A DNA stretch of 64,000 nucleotides. Origin: Ralstonia thomasii. Its GTDB lineage: Bacteria > Pseudomonadota > Gammaproteobacteria > Burkholderiales > Burkholderiaceae. The stretch lies in assembly GCF_958405895.1 (NCBI RefSeq), contig NZ_CATZAR010000020.1; one strand, 5' to 3'. The notes under the pieces are model-generated. The model searched no databases and was not told the DNA's origin. It saw only the letters and a program-made list of their open reading frames with translations. Positions 17,853-25,917 of the stretch are shown here, one piece after another. Positions within the stretch are counted from its first letter, which is position 1; the number at the start of each line of letters is the position of its first letter. A program made the position numbers and the translations under genes.

Positions 17853-18350
17853 ATGCAACCGACGTTCTTTGACTACGGTGTGCTGTTCATCATCGTCACG
17901 TCGGCGCTGATTGGGTTATTTCGCGGGCTGATCCGTGAGGTGCTGGCGCTGCTCGGGTGGCTGTTTGCCGCATGGGTGGCGTACACGTTTTCCGGTGTGG
18001 CGGCGGGCTGGATGCCGGAATCGCTGCCCGGTGGACCGGTCGCACGCACCATTCTCGGTTTCGTCCTACTGTTTATCGTGACGGTGATTGCGACTTCGCT
18101 GGTGGGGGCACTGCTTTCGGCGGCGCTGGCGAGCGCGGGGCTCAAGCCGGCGGATCGCGGTCTGGGTATGGTGTTCGGGTTGGCGCGCGGAGGCGTGATC
18201 ATCCTCGTGTTGATGACGGTGGCCGGCTTTACCAGCCTGCCTGAGCAACCGTTCTGGCACGATGCGATTACGCGACCCTATGCGGAGCAGGCAGCACAGG
18301 CGGCCAAGCCCTTGTTGCCCCCAGATGTCGCTAAGTATGTTCACTATTGA
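17853..18350 (+). CDS. cvpA: CvpA family inner-membrane protein
   Basis: A 165-residue protein with four hydrophobic spans, starting FFDYGVLFIIVTSALIGLFRG, typical of CvpA. It is named for its need in colicin V production and is linked to envelope homeostasis; the molecular role is unsettled. It directly precedes purF, the classical cvpA-purF arrangement, 90 bases after the SPOR gene. ATG 17853 is chosen because its N-terminus matches the family. Confidence 0.92.
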   Translation: MQPTFFDYGVLFIIVTSALIGLFRGLIREVLALLGWLFAAWVAYTFSGVAAGWMPESLPGGPVARTILGFVLLFIVTVIATSLVGALLSAALASAGLKPADRGLGMVFGLARGGVIILVLMTVAGFTSLPEQPFWHDAITRPYAEQAAQAAKPLLPPDVAKYVHY

Positions 18351-18448
18351 TCTGGAGCGCCTGGCCACAAGCTAGGCGATCCGGGAAGCTTTTTCGGCGC
18401 CCGCAACGGGTGTGGGCGCCACCAAATACGTTCTCGCTGGAGTTCGAC

Positions 18449-19984
18449 ATGTGCGGTATCGTTGGGGTGGTCTCAGCCACGCCCGTCAATCAGCTGATCT
18501 ACGACAGTCTGTTGCTCCTGCAACACCGCGGGCAAGACGCTGCGGGCATTGCCACCGCATCAGGCAGCACGTTCCACATGCACAAGGCCAACGGCATGGT
18601 GCGTGACGTGTTCCGCACGCGCAATATGCGCGGCCTGCCGGGTACGAGCGGTATCGGTCAGGTGCGCTATCCGACTGCAGGTTCCTCCAGCGAAGAGGAG
18701 GCCCAACCGTTCTATGTCAACGCGCCGTTCGGCATCGTGTTGGCACACAACGGCAACCTGACGAACTCGGATCAACTGCGCGACGAGATGTTCCGGCGCG
18801 ATCGCCGCCACATCAACACGCAGTCTGATTCCGAAGTGCTGCTCAATGTGCTGGCCGACGAGCTGCAACGCGCCAGCAACGACATTCCGCTGAATCGCGA
18901 TTCCATCTTCACCGCGGTAGAAGGCCTGCATCGCCGCGTGCGTGGTTCGTATGCCATCGCTGCCGAGATCTCGGGCTACGGCGTGCTGGCTGTGCGCGAT
19001 CCGTTCGGCATCCGCCCGCTCGCGCTGGGCACCCAGGAAACGCCGGATGGCGGCATCGAATATATGGTTGCTTCGGAGTCGGTGGCGCTGGAAGGCATCG
19101 GCTTCAAGTTCGAGCGCGATGTGGCCCCCGGCGAAGCCATCTTCATTGACCTTGAGGGCAAGCTGCACACCAAGCAATGCGCTGCGAACCCGGTACTTTC
19201 GCCATGCATTTTCGAATACGTGTACCTCGCCCGTCCGGACTCCCGCATGGATGGTGTGTCGGTGTACGACGCGCGACTGCGCATGGGCGACTACCTGGCT
19301 GAGAAGATCAAGCGCGAGGTGACCGACAGGATCGACGTGGTGATGCCGATTCCGGATTCGTCCCGCCCAGCTGCCATGCAGGTGGCTAACCACCTGGGCG
19401 TGCCGTATCGCGAAGGTTTCTTCAAGAACCGATACGTGGGCCGTACCTTCATCATGCCGGGTCAGGCGGTACGCAAGAAATCTGTGCGCCAGAAGCTCAA
19501 CGCCATGGCAATCGAGTTCAAGGACAAGAACGTGCTGATCGTCGATGACTCCATCGTGCGCGGCACGACGTCGTCGGAGATCGTGCAGATGGCACGCGAT
19601 GCCGGTGCCAAGAAGGTGATCTTCGCTTCGGCCGCGCCGCCGGTGAAGTTCCCCAACGTGTACGGTATCGACATGCCGACGCGCGGCGAACTGGTGGCTT
19701 ATGGCCGCACGCACGAGGAGATTGCCAAGATCATCGGCGCAGACCAGCTTGTGTACCAGGATGTGGAGGACATGAAGCGCGCGGTGCGCGATGTCAATCC
19801 GGCACTGAAGGATTTCGATGCGTCATGCTTTGACGGCAAGTACGTGACGGGCGACATTGACGAGGCGTACCTCGATCGCCTGGAGGCCGCGCGTAACAAT
19901 TCGGCCAAGGCGGATCGTGAGAACGCGCAGAACGATGATCCGCGCACGCAACTGCATCTGCAGCGCTCCGCCGTGAACGAGTAA
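18449..19984 (+). CDS. purF: Amidophosphoribosyltransferase
   Basis: A 511-residue enzyme of the first committed step of purine synthesis: PRPP plus glutamine gives phosphoribosylamine. ATG 18449 gives Met-Cys-Gly-Ile-Val-Gly, where Cys2 becomes the N-terminal nucleophile of the glutaminase domain. The PRPP-binding motif NVLIVDDSIVRGTTS is intact. The ribosome binding site GCTGGAG lies 7 bases upstream. A longer frame starting in cvpA was rejected since it would bury the nucleophile. A terminator follows. Confidence 0.98.
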   Translation: MCGIVGVVSATPVNQLIYDSLLLLQHRGQDAAGIATASGSTFHMHKANGMVRDVFRTRNMRGLPGTSGIGQVRYPTAGSSSEEEAQPFYVNAPFGIVLAHNGNLTNSDQLRDEMFRRDRRHINTQSDSEVLLNVLADELQRASNDIPLNRDSIFTAVEGLHRRVRGSYAIAAEISGYGVLAVRDPFGIRPLALGTQETPDGGIEYMVASESVALEGIGFKFERDVAPGEAIFIDLEGKLHTKQCAANPVLSPCIFEYVYLARPDSRMDGVSVYDARLRMGDYLAEKIKREVTDRIDVVMPIPDSSRPAAMQVANHLGVPYREGFFKNRYVGRTFIMPGQAVRKKSVRQKLNAMAIEFKDKNVLIVDDSIVRGTTSSEIVQMARDAGAKKVIFASAAPPVKFPNVYGIDMPTRGELVAYGRTHEEIAKIIGADQLVYQDVEDMKRAVRDVNPALKDFDASCFDGKYVTGDIDEAYLDRLEAARNNSAKADRENAQNDDPRTQLHLQRSAVNE

Positions 19985-20005
19985 TTCTCGAGCGCCGTAA
20001 AAGAA

Positions 20006-20031
20006 AGCCCGTCATCGCGACGGGCTTTTTT
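20006..20031. terminator. Terminator at the purF / ABC permease convergence
   Basis: The stem AGCCCGTC (20006-20013) with GACGGGCT (20019-20026) ends in TTTTTT on the + strand. A-rich bases before the stem (AAGAAA) could also serve the - strand gene that ends at 20051. Confidence 0.9.
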
Positions 20032-20050
20032 GTTGGACGTCGGGATCGCG

Positions 20051-20872
20051 CTACTTGAGCATGCGACGGCGCAGCAGCCAGAGACACGAGAGCAGCGCGG
20101 CAACGGCGTACAGCAGCAGTACGCCCAGGTGCAGCAGGATGTTCTCGGGCGTGCGGCCCAGCATGAGCGGGCGGATCAGATCCACCGCGTGCGGCAATGG
20201 CAGTACGCTCGTCGCCGCGCGCACGGGCGCCGGCAGTTGCGATAGCGGGAAGAACACGCCCGAGAGCAGCATCATCGGCGTGATCACCAGCGTCTGGTAG
20301 AACATGAAGAAGTCGTAGTTGGGCGCAAGCGCCGTCATGTTCATCGCCAGGCAGGCAAAGGTGAAGCCGGTCAAGACGATGACGGGCAGGGCCAGCAGTG
20401 CCTGCGGCATCGACGCATAGCCGAGTGCGCCCGCGACCAGCATGATCGCCAGGCCCGAGAGCACCGACTTGCTGGCGGCCCAGAACAGCTCACCAAGGAC
20501 CACGTCGCCCAGGCTGAGCGGTGCGTACAGGATCGCCTCCCATGTACGTTGCACGTGCATGCGCGAGAACGCGGAATACATCGCTTCGAAGCTCGCCGAC
20601 ATCATTGTGCTGGACGCCACCGTGCCGGCCGCCAGGAATGCGATGTACGACACGCCGTCGACGCGCCCGACCAGCAGGCCAAGGCCGAGCCCGAGCCCGA
20701 ACAGATAGATCATCGGGTCGGCGAGGTTGCCGGCCATCGACGGAATGGCCAGCTTGCGCCACACCATGAAGTTGCGGAGCCAGACGTACTGCCAGTTGCG
20801 GAAGTTGAGCGGCAGCAGCGGCTGCGGAAAGGCCCGCTGCAGCGTTGGAGTGAGTGCGGTTTCAGTGGACAT
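20051..20872 (-). CDS. ABC-2 type exporter permease (NodJ family)
   Basis: A 273-residue integral membrane protein with about six hydrophobic spans and the ABC-2 permease pattern (GTVASSTMMSASFEAMYS, then MLLSGVFFPLSQLP). The family includes NodJ, the Nod-factor exporter permease, and many general drug or polysaccharide exporters; nodulation is not implied in this organism. Its ATPase partner lies 11 bases upstream on the same strand. The substrate cannot be told from sequence. Confidence 0.88.
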   Translation of the reverse strand: MSTETALTPTLQRAFPQPLLPLNFRNWQYVWLRNFMVWRKLAIPSMAGNLADPMIYLFGLGLGLGLLVGRVDGVSYIAFLAAGTVASSTMMSASFEAMYSAFSRMHVQRTWEAILYAPLSLGDVVLGELFWAASKSVLSGLAIMLVAGALGYASMPQALLALPVIVLTGFTFACLAMNMTALAPNYDFFMFYQTLVITPMMLLSGVFFPLSQLPAPVRAATSVLPLPHAVDLIRPLMLGRTPENILLHLGVLLLYAVAALLSCLWLLRRRMLK

Positions 20873-20883
20873 GGATGGTTCTC

Positions 20884-21846
20884 TCAGTCGCGCATTTCGC
20901 GGCCAGTCAGGCGCAGGAACACATCTTCGAGATTGGCCGGGCGGTGCAGATAGCGCAGGCCGGGCATGGTGTGCGTTTCTGCCTGTGCGCGCAGCGCAGC
21001 CACCAGCGGCTGCGGATCGCGTGCGTAGCAGAAGAGCGTCTCGCCGCTGATTTCCACGCGGTCGGCCAGCGGCGTGAGCAGCGTGCGAAGGGCGTTGAGA
21101 TCGTCGCCGTAGACCTCAACAACGTCGCAGCCGATTTCGCGTGCGATGAGGTCTTGCGGCTTGCCTTGCGCGATCTTGCGGCCGTTGTCGATCACGCAAA
21201 GTTCATCGCACAGGCGCTCGGCTTCTTCCATGAAATGCGTGGTCAGCAGGATGGTCTTGCCGGCGGCGAGCAGTGAGCGCAGGCGTTCCCAGATCAGGTG
21301 TCGAGCCTGCGGGTCGAGCCCCGTGGTGGGCTCGTCCATGACGAGGATGTCGGGATCGTTGATCAGGGCGCGCGCTACCGTCAGCCGCCGTTTCATGCCG
21401 CCCGAGAGGGCGCGTACAGGAGCATCGGCTTTCTGTTCGAGACGCGCGAACTCCAGCAAGGTGGGGATGCGCTCGCGGATGGTCGCGGAAGACAGGCCAA
21501 AGTAGCGACCGAAGATGCGCAGGTTTTCGGAGACGGAGAAGTCTGGATCGAGATTGTCGAACTGCGGCACCACGCCCACGCGCATGCGTGCACGATGTGC
21601 GGCTTCCGGGACAGGCTCGTCGCACAGTCTCAGGCTACCCGCATCGGGCATCGTCATGCCGAGCAGCATGCGCAGCGTGGTGGTCTTGCCGGCGCCGTTG
21701 GGGCCCAGCAGGCCGAAGCACTGGCCGCGCCGAACGCTGAAGCTGAGGTTGTCGACGACAGTCTGTTCGCCGTAACGTTTGCGCAGGCCTTCGACGCTCA
21801 GGATCGGTGTGCTGCCCACGCCAAAACCCTCTTGCTCGTATCGCAC
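20884..21846 (-). CDS. ABC exporter ATP-binding protein (NodI family)
   Basis: A 320-residue ATPase. Walker A is GLLGPNGAGKTTTLRML, the ABC signature is LSGGMKRRLT and Walker B is DILVMDEPTTGLD, with the switch His in LLTTHFMEEAERL. The length and C-terminal extension match the NodI/DrrA-type exporters. GTG at 21846 is chosen: GGAGG lies four bases upstream, and an overlapping ATG at 21848 is out of frame. It is transcribed ahead of its permease and probably starts just upstream of 21846. Confidence 0.9.
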   Translation of the reverse strand: MRYEQEGFGVGSTPILSVEGLRKRYGEQTVVDNLSFSVRRGQCFGLLGPNGAGKTTTLRMLLGMTMPDAGSLRLCDEPVPEAAHRARMRVGVVPQFDNLDPDFSVSENLRIFGRYFGLSSATIRERIPTLLEFARLEQKADAPVRALSGGMKRRLTVARALINDPDILVMDEPTTGLDPQARHLIWERLRSLLAAGKTILLTTHFMEEAERLCDELCVIDNGRKIAQGKPQDLIAREIGCDVVEVYGDDLNALRTLLTPLADRVEISGETLFCYARDPQPLVAALRAQAETHTMPGLRYLHRPANLEDVFLRLTGREMRD

Positions 21847-21938
21847 ATTGCCTCCGTTGCAAAACGCCGATTATGCGCCGGCATTCGCATATGCGTATGA
21901 GGGGAATGTGCAGTCGTATAGCGCCGCTCTCAGGCAAC

Positions 21939-21969
21939 AAAAAGGGCCAGGCAAACAATGGCCTGGCCC
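21939..21969 (-). terminator. Terminator of the glycine-zipper lipoprotein gene
   Basis: Read on the - strand, a perfect 9-bp stem GGGCCAGGC/GCCTGGCCC (21969-21961 with 21952-21944) is followed by TTTTT (21943-21939). Confidence 0.9.
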
Positions 21970-22005
21970 GAGCTTGCAGCACGCGCATCGCTGCGCGCTT
22001 GGGGG

Positions 22006-22206
22006 TTACTTGGTGACGGCGTTACCGACCACGCCACCCAGTGCGGCACCACCCAGCGTGGCGCCCGGACCGCCCCAGATGGCCGCCCCGGCGACACCAC
22101 CTGCGGCTGCGCCTAGCGCGGTATTGCGCTGCTTTGGCGTCATGTCCGCGCATCCGCTGACGGATGCCAATGCGGCCGCCAGAATCAAGGATACGAAGGC
22201 ACGCAT
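22006..22206 (-). CDS. Small glycine-zipper lipoprotein
   Basis: A 66-residue precursor. A hydrophobic signal (RAFVSLILAAALASVSGC) ends in a lipobox Cys near residue 19, then a Gly/Ala-rich zipper follows (ALGAAAGGVAGAAIWGGPGA, then LGGAALGGVVGNAV). Such OsmB-like proteins insert two glycine-packed helices into membranes. ATG 22206 has an excellent ribosome binding site (AAAAGGAG), and an independent terminator follows, so it is a real monocistronic gene. The likely location is the outer membrane; its exact role is unknown. Confidence 0.85.
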   Translation of the reverse strand: MRAFVSLILAAALASVSGCADMTPKQRNTALGAAAGGVAGAAIWGGPGATLGGAALGGVVGNAVTK

Positions 22207-22345
22207 AACAAACTCCTTTTGTCGTCTGTGTACCTGCATTCAAGGTCACGCATGCCGGTATGTGCAGGTCAGGTTGCCTGAAAGGTTTGTCAGCCGATTC
22301 CCACACCTTCAGCGCGCCTTGGGAAGACAAAGTTCCCGCCGGTGA

Positions 22346-22756
22346 TCAGGCCTTGGCAGGCTTTGGCTGACGCTCGTACTTGAACTCCGGTAGTGCCTTG
22401 ATGGCGTCCTTGGTAGCGCTGGGCAGCACGATCCTCCCCTGATCATAGTGGAACTGATTCACAGGAATGGCCACGTCATGACGGCCCACGCCAACAAAGC
22501 CGCCCGCGCCGACGATAGCGAACGAGACGGCGTTCTCCGGTGCCACGATCAAGTCCTGCACATTGCCGATCTTCTCGTTGGCCTCGTTATAGACAGCCTT
22601 GCCGAGCACCTGCTTCTTCACACTCACGCCCTTGATGACGGCATCGAGTTCGGTAACGGATACACCTAGCGCGGCATGGCCAGCGACTTGCGCGAAGGCC
22701 AGCGGCGCGGTGGCAATGGATGCGGTAGCGATCAAGGCAGCGGTGAGACGTTTCAT
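22346..22756 (-). CDS. Secreted PRC-barrel domain protein
   Basis: A 136-residue protein with a Sec signal peptide (residues 1-22, ending PLAFA) and a PRC-barrel-like core (VLGKAVYNEANEKIGNVQDL then GVGRHDVAIPVNQFHY). PRC barrels occur in RimM, photosynthetic reaction centre H subunits and many small periplasmic stress proteins; the function of this secreted class is not known. The neighbouring glycine-zipper lipoprotein is on the same strand, 139 bases downstream, but has its own ribosome binding site and terminator. Confidence 0.8.
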   Translation of the reverse strand: MKRLTAALIATASIATAPLAFAQVAGHAALGVSVTELDAVIKGVSVKKQVLGKAVYNEANEKIGNVQDLIVAPENAVSFAIVGAGGFVGVGRHDVAIPVNQFHYDQGRIVLPSATKDAIKALPEFKYERQPKPAKA

Positions 22757-22945
22757 CGTGACTCCGTGGTCTGGTGAAGGATGCGGTTCACTCTAACGCG
22801 CACATGGCTGGTGCCGCAGGCGAGGGTGTCCGAAACGCCTGTACGACAAACGGGTGATGTCAGGGAAATCGGCATCGCGCCCGGCTACACTGAAACGCCC
22901 GGCATATGCTGGACGTGTTCACCGATCTCAGAGGGAGTAACCGAC

Positions 22946-23455
22946 ATGATGACTCTGGAGCAACTTGGCGTTCTGCAACGATCACAGCTTGAAACCTGGA
23001 TGGCTGTCACCGAAGAGGCGGTGAACGGCGTCAACCGCCTGATCGGGCTCAATTTGCAGGCCATCAAGGCCGGCCTTGACGAGACTGAACACTGCCTGCA
23101 CGACGCCACCGGTGCGCAGGACGCAGGCGAATGGTGGAACGCACAAGCCCGCTATCTGCAACCGTCCGGCGAACGCGTCTCCGGCTACACGCGCAATTTT
23201 GTTGAAATCGGCGTCGAGACGCAGAACGGGATTGCTCGCGCATTGCAGCGCCACGGTGACGAAGTGCGCCGCCAATGGGGCTTCGTCGCAGAAAACCTTG
23301 TGGACGCCGCGCCTCCTGGCGCCGAGGCTGCCGTGAACTTCTTCAAGGCATCGGTCGGTCTGGAAGTCGCTGCTGCAGAGGCGGCCGAGGATGCGGGCGC
23401 GGGCCGAATCCTGACCCCAAGTGACGTTGCCGCCAGGAACGGCACCGCACGCTGA
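22946..23455 (+). CDS. Phasin family protein
   Basis: A 169-residue, mostly helical, amphipathic protein without signal peptide. The pattern (MTLEQLGVLQRSQLETWMAV, then a long helix to about residue 120 and an Ala-rich tail) resembles phasins, which coat polyhydroxyalkanoate granules and regulate their size. ATG 22946 is chosen because GAGGGAG stands 7-8 bases upstream; a second Met follows immediately. The open frame extends 165 bases further upstream without a family match. A strong terminator follows. Confidence 0.7.
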   Translation: MMTLEQLGVLQRSQLETWMAVTEEAVNGVNRLIGLNLQAIKAGLDETEHCLHDATGAQDAGEWWNAQARYLQPSGERVSGYTRNFVEIGVETQNGIARALQRHGDEVRRQWGFVAENLVDAAPPGAEAAVNFFKASVGLEVAAAEAAEDAGAGRILTPSDVAARNGTAR

Positions 23456-23523
23456 GGCTCCTCTATACGGGTGAGATGCGTCGGCGTGGGCCGACAGTCA
23501 TTTCGGCACAGTCCTACAAAACG

Positions 23524-23562
23524 GCACGGACGGAGGTCGATACTCCGTCCGTGCGCGCTTTT
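23524..23562 (+). terminator. Terminator after the phasin gene
   Basis: A perfect 12-bp stem, GCACGGACGGAG (23524-23535) with CTCCGTCCGTGC (23543-23554), is followed by GCGCTTTT. Confidence 0.85.
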
Positions 23563-23602
23563 CTACACTTCCTGCATGCCTATCAACATGTGGGAGGTTG
23601 TC

Positions 23603-23677
23603 ATGTCCTATCTCGTTGCGTGGCTCTTGGGTGTTCCCGCGCTTGTGTTGCTGGTGATCTGGCTCTTCGTGCATTGA
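23603..23677 (+). CDS. 24-residue single-span membrane micro-protein
   Basis: From ATG 23603 the frame encodes 24 residues that are almost entirely one membrane helix (SYLVAWLLGVPALVLLVIWL), ending in FVH. GGGAGG (23592-23597) lies 5 bases before the ATG, an ideal ribosome binding site, and the preceding phasin terminator isolates it as its own unit. Very short hydrophobic proteins of this type are usually missed by gene callers. The family is not recognised with certainty; membrane location is clear, role unknown. Confidence 0.65.
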   Translation: MSYLVAWLLGVPALVLLVIWLFVH

Positions 23678-23715
23678 CACGGGGCTGGGCCTATCCAATA
23701 CGACCCGGAGGACAT

Positions 23716-23955
23716 ATGACGTTCCGAGACGACTGCAAAATCGAGGTATCTGCCTATGAACTCTCGCCGCAAGCGTGGCGCGCCGAAGTGAGCATCCTTC
23801 GCGCCAGCAACGGTGAGACCCTGTTAGCCCGTACAACGGTGCGCGAATCGGCGAACACATATCGGAGTGCCGCCAGCGCTCTGGAAGCCGCGCGAGCGTA
23901 TGCCGAAGCGATGATCGCCTCGGGCCAGTTCGACTGCAGTTCCGCCGTGGGCTAG
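23716..23955 (+). CDS. Small hypothetical protein (79 aa)
   Basis: A soluble 79-residue protein with no signal peptide or membrane span, starting MTFRDDCKIEVSAYEL and ending in an Ala-rich helix and DCSSAVG. The ribosome binding site CGGAGG ends 4 bases before ATG 23716. It lies 38 bases after the 24-residue membrane micro-protein and may be in one unit with it. No family is recognised. Confidence 0.6.
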   Translation: MTFRDDCKIEVSAYELSPQAWRAEVSILRASNGETLLARTTVRESANTYRSAASALEAARAYAEAMIASGQFDCSSAVG

Positions 23956-24107
23956 AGGCGGGGACGCTTGCGTGCGATGTGGCGTTACGTTCTGTTACGA
24001 AATCGCCAGCGCCGTATCACCTGTGTCAGTGGCTCTGAATACAATACAGATACCGTATTCCGCGCCGGCTATGGACTCGCCCGGCGCTCATGCAGCAGGT
24101 GATGACG

Positions 24108-24437
24108 ATGATTCGACGCAATGTGCTGTGGATTGCAGGTGCAGCCGCACTGGCAGTGCTGGCCGTGCCGCAGATGGCGTCGGCGCACGTGAGCGTCGGC
24201 ATTGGGTTTGGCGTGCCGGTGGCGCCTGTGTATGTGGCACCCGCGCCGGTGTATTACCCACCGCCGCCGCCGGTTTATTACGCGCCGCCCCCGCCCCCGG
24301 TGTACTACGCCCCGGCGCCCGTGTATTACGGTCCGCCCGCTTATGGCCCGGCGCCGATTGTGGTGGGCGCTGGCTGGTACCGTTGGGGACCGCGCTATCG
24401 CTGGTACGACGGCCGTCACTGGGGCCACTGGCGGTAA
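24108..24437 (+). CDS. Secreted Pro/Tyr-rich repeat protein
   Basis: A precursor of about 109 residues. The Sec signal peptide MIRRNVLWIAGAAALAVLA...MASA is followed by a low-complexity body of repeated PVYYxPPPPP units and an aromatic/basic tail (GWYRWGPRYRWYDGRHW). Similar short Pro/Tyr-rich periplasmic or surface proteins are common in Burkholderiaceae and have no known function. In-frame Mets at 24090, 24102 and 24108 compete; 24108 is preferred because GCAGGTG is 7 bases upstream. A terminator follows. Confidence 0.75.
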   Translation: MIRRNVLWIAGAAALAVLAVPQMASAHVSVGIGFGVPVAPVYVAPAPVYYPPPPPVYYAPPPPPVYYAPAPVYYGPPAYGPAPIVVGAGWYRWGPRYRWYDGRHWGHWR

Positions 24438-24458
24438 GCGGCATGCCGGCCAAGAGAA

Positions 24459-24481
24459 AGGCTCCTTCGGGAGCTTTTTTC
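24459..24481 (+). terminator. Terminator after the Pro/Tyr-rich gene
   Basis: The short stem GCTCC/GGAGC (24461-24465 with 24470-24474) has a stable TTCG tetraloop and is followed by TTTTTTCT. Confidence 0.9.
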
Positions 24482-24685
24482 TTTGGCGGTACGTATACGC
24501 CGTGGCACGGCATCTGCGTCTGTCTGGATGACGGGTACGCGCGCAACCAGCCCCGTGACAAAGCACCGCGGTGCAGAACTGGTGGCTCGCTCACCTGGTC
24601 GCTATGACGTCCGCGTGAACAACGTGGACACGTGTGCCGCAGCGGTGCACGTCATGTTCGCAGTGTCATGACCGAAGGAGTCCTC

Positions 24686-24937
24686 ATGCAAATCACCACG
24701 CAACGCTTTGCAACGCGCACCCTGGTTGCAGCCGCAAGCGGCTTGACGCTGGCGCTGAGCGCGGCGGTCGCGCACGCCGGCTCGATCGATCCGTATCAGC
24801 CCGCCCACAAGGTGAGCCGCGCCGATCCCTATACCGACGGTGCCAAGGTAAGCCGCACAGACCCCTATACCGACGGCGCCAAGATGGGGCGTGCCGATCC
24901 ATATACGGACGGCGCCTGCTCGGACCGTCAACCGTAA
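24686..24937 (+). CDS. Secreted protein with three 12-residue DPYTDGA repeats
   Basis: An 83-residue precursor. A clear Sec signal (to AVAHA, about residue 31) is followed by GSIDPYQPAH and three tandem copies of a 12-residue unit of the form K-x-x-R-x-DPYTDGA, then a short tail with one Cys (CSDRQP). GAAGGAG lies 5 bases before ATG 24686 and a terminator follows 38 bases after the stop codon, so it is a single-gene unit. The mature protein is short, acidic in the repeats and probably disordered. No family or function is recognised. Confidence 0.8.
   Translation: MQITTQRFATRTLVAAASGLTLALSAAVAHAGSIDPYQPAHKVSRADPYTDGAKVSRTDPYTDGAKMGRADPYTDGACSDRQP
24809..24916 (+). repeat. Three tandem 36-bp coding repeats
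   Basis: Units 24809-24844, 24845-24880 and 24881-24916 each encode one DPYTDGA-type repeat of the secreted protein. The second half of each unit (CC-TATAC-GACGG) is nearly identical; the first half has drifted, mostly at third positions, which suggests selection on the protein. Confidence 0.85.
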
Positions 24938-24975
24938 AGGGTCGGCGGCAGAATCGCTGCCGCATCGCAACATCA

Positions 24976-25000
24976 AGCCCGGGCGATACCCGGGCTTTTT
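24976..25000 (+). terminator. Terminator after the DPYTDGA repeat gene
   Basis: A perfect 8-bp stem, AGCCCGGG (24976-24983) with CCCGGGCT (24989-24996), is followed by TTTTT. The rest of the 309-base gap to 25247 shows no gene. Confidence 0.9.
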
Positions 25001-25246
25001 CTTTGCGCATCTTTCTGACGCACGCCGCGGGTTAAGGTTGGCTGCGCTGGGGCGCAGCCAACGCTGGCGTACCACGCAGGCGGAACGATACTCAACGATA
25101 CTGCAAAGCAGGAATGTATCGGCTCTTTTGCGTCTTTGGTGCAGGATCATGCGATGGAAGCGGTCGTTACCGATGGCATACTTTTGCCTGATACGGGCTT
25201 TACGCAGCCCTTGCGCCTTTTCATTACAACCACCAAGGAGAACACC

Positions 25247-25660
25247 ATGAAAACGAAACCGTGCCTGTGCCAGGACGATGTCACCAAAATCCTGGACGCT
25301 GCCGAGAAAGAAGCGCGCGCGCACCAATGGAACGTGACGATTGCCGTGGTGGACGATGGCGGCCATCTGATGGGTCTGCGCCGCATGGACGGCTGCGCCA
25401 CCATCTCGGCGTACATCGCCCCGGAAAAGGCGCGTACGGCAGCGCTGGGCCGTCGCGAGTCGAAGATCTACGAAGACATCGTCAACAACGGTCGCATCTC
25501 GTTCCTGTCGGCGCCGCATCTGCAAGGGATGCTTGAGGGCGGCGTGCCGGTGATGGTAGAGGGCGTCTGTGCCGGCGCGGTGGGTGTGTCTGGCGTGAAG
25601 TCGACGGAAGATGTCGTGATCGCCAAGGCGGGTATTGCCGCGGTGAACGTGATCTGCTGA
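25247..25660 (+). CDS. GlcG/HbpS-family protein (DUF336 heme-binding fold)
   Basis: A 137-residue protein of the GlcG/HbpS family. It has VTIAVVDDGGHLMGLRRMDGC, then APEKARTAALGRRES and the C-terminal SGVKSTEDVVIAKAGIAAV, all typical. Streptomyces HbpS binds heme and senses redox stress; other members accompany glycolate or diol oxidation enzymes. No secretion signal is present, so it is probably cytoplasmic. Its closeness to hemP and tonB suggests, but does not prove, a heme link. AAGGAG lies 6 bases before ATG 25247; a terminator follows. Confidence 0.8.
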   Translation: MKTKPCLCQDDVTKILDAAEKEARAHQWNVTIAVVDDGGHLMGLRRMDGCATISAYIAPEKARTAALGRRESKIYEDIVNNGRISFLSAPHLQGMLEGGVPVMVEGVCAGAVGVSGVKSTEDVVIAKAGIAAVNVIC

Positions 25661-25693
25661 TACGCAGTCACGCAAAAAGAATCAAAACAGGGA

Positions 25694-25720
25694 GGGCGCG
25701 GCGGAGGTCGCGCCCTTTTT
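25694..25720 (+). terminator. Terminator after the GlcG/HbpS gene
   Basis: A 7-bp stem, GGGCGCG (25694-25700) with CGCGCCC (25709-25715), is followed by TTTTT. Confidence 0.85.
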
Positions 25721-25917
25721 GCTTTGGGCACACGGTCGAAGAAAAGAGCGACTTGGCTGGCTGTTGTCTGGCAGACGGAAGCCGCCGCTCACCAATGAAC
25801 GCGCGCGTTTCATCGGGTAGCAAGCCCTCGTTTGCCAATGCGAAATGACGATGGCTGGCTACGGCCGAAAGTCTCCTGAGAGAGCCGTCCCCACAAAAGC
25901 CGGTGCGTGCTGCAGTG

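Noticed and set aside
20051..21846. Nodulation genes nodI and nodJ
   Set aside because: The proteins belong to the NodI/NodJ exporter family, but no other nod genes are present, so a nodulation role is not supported.
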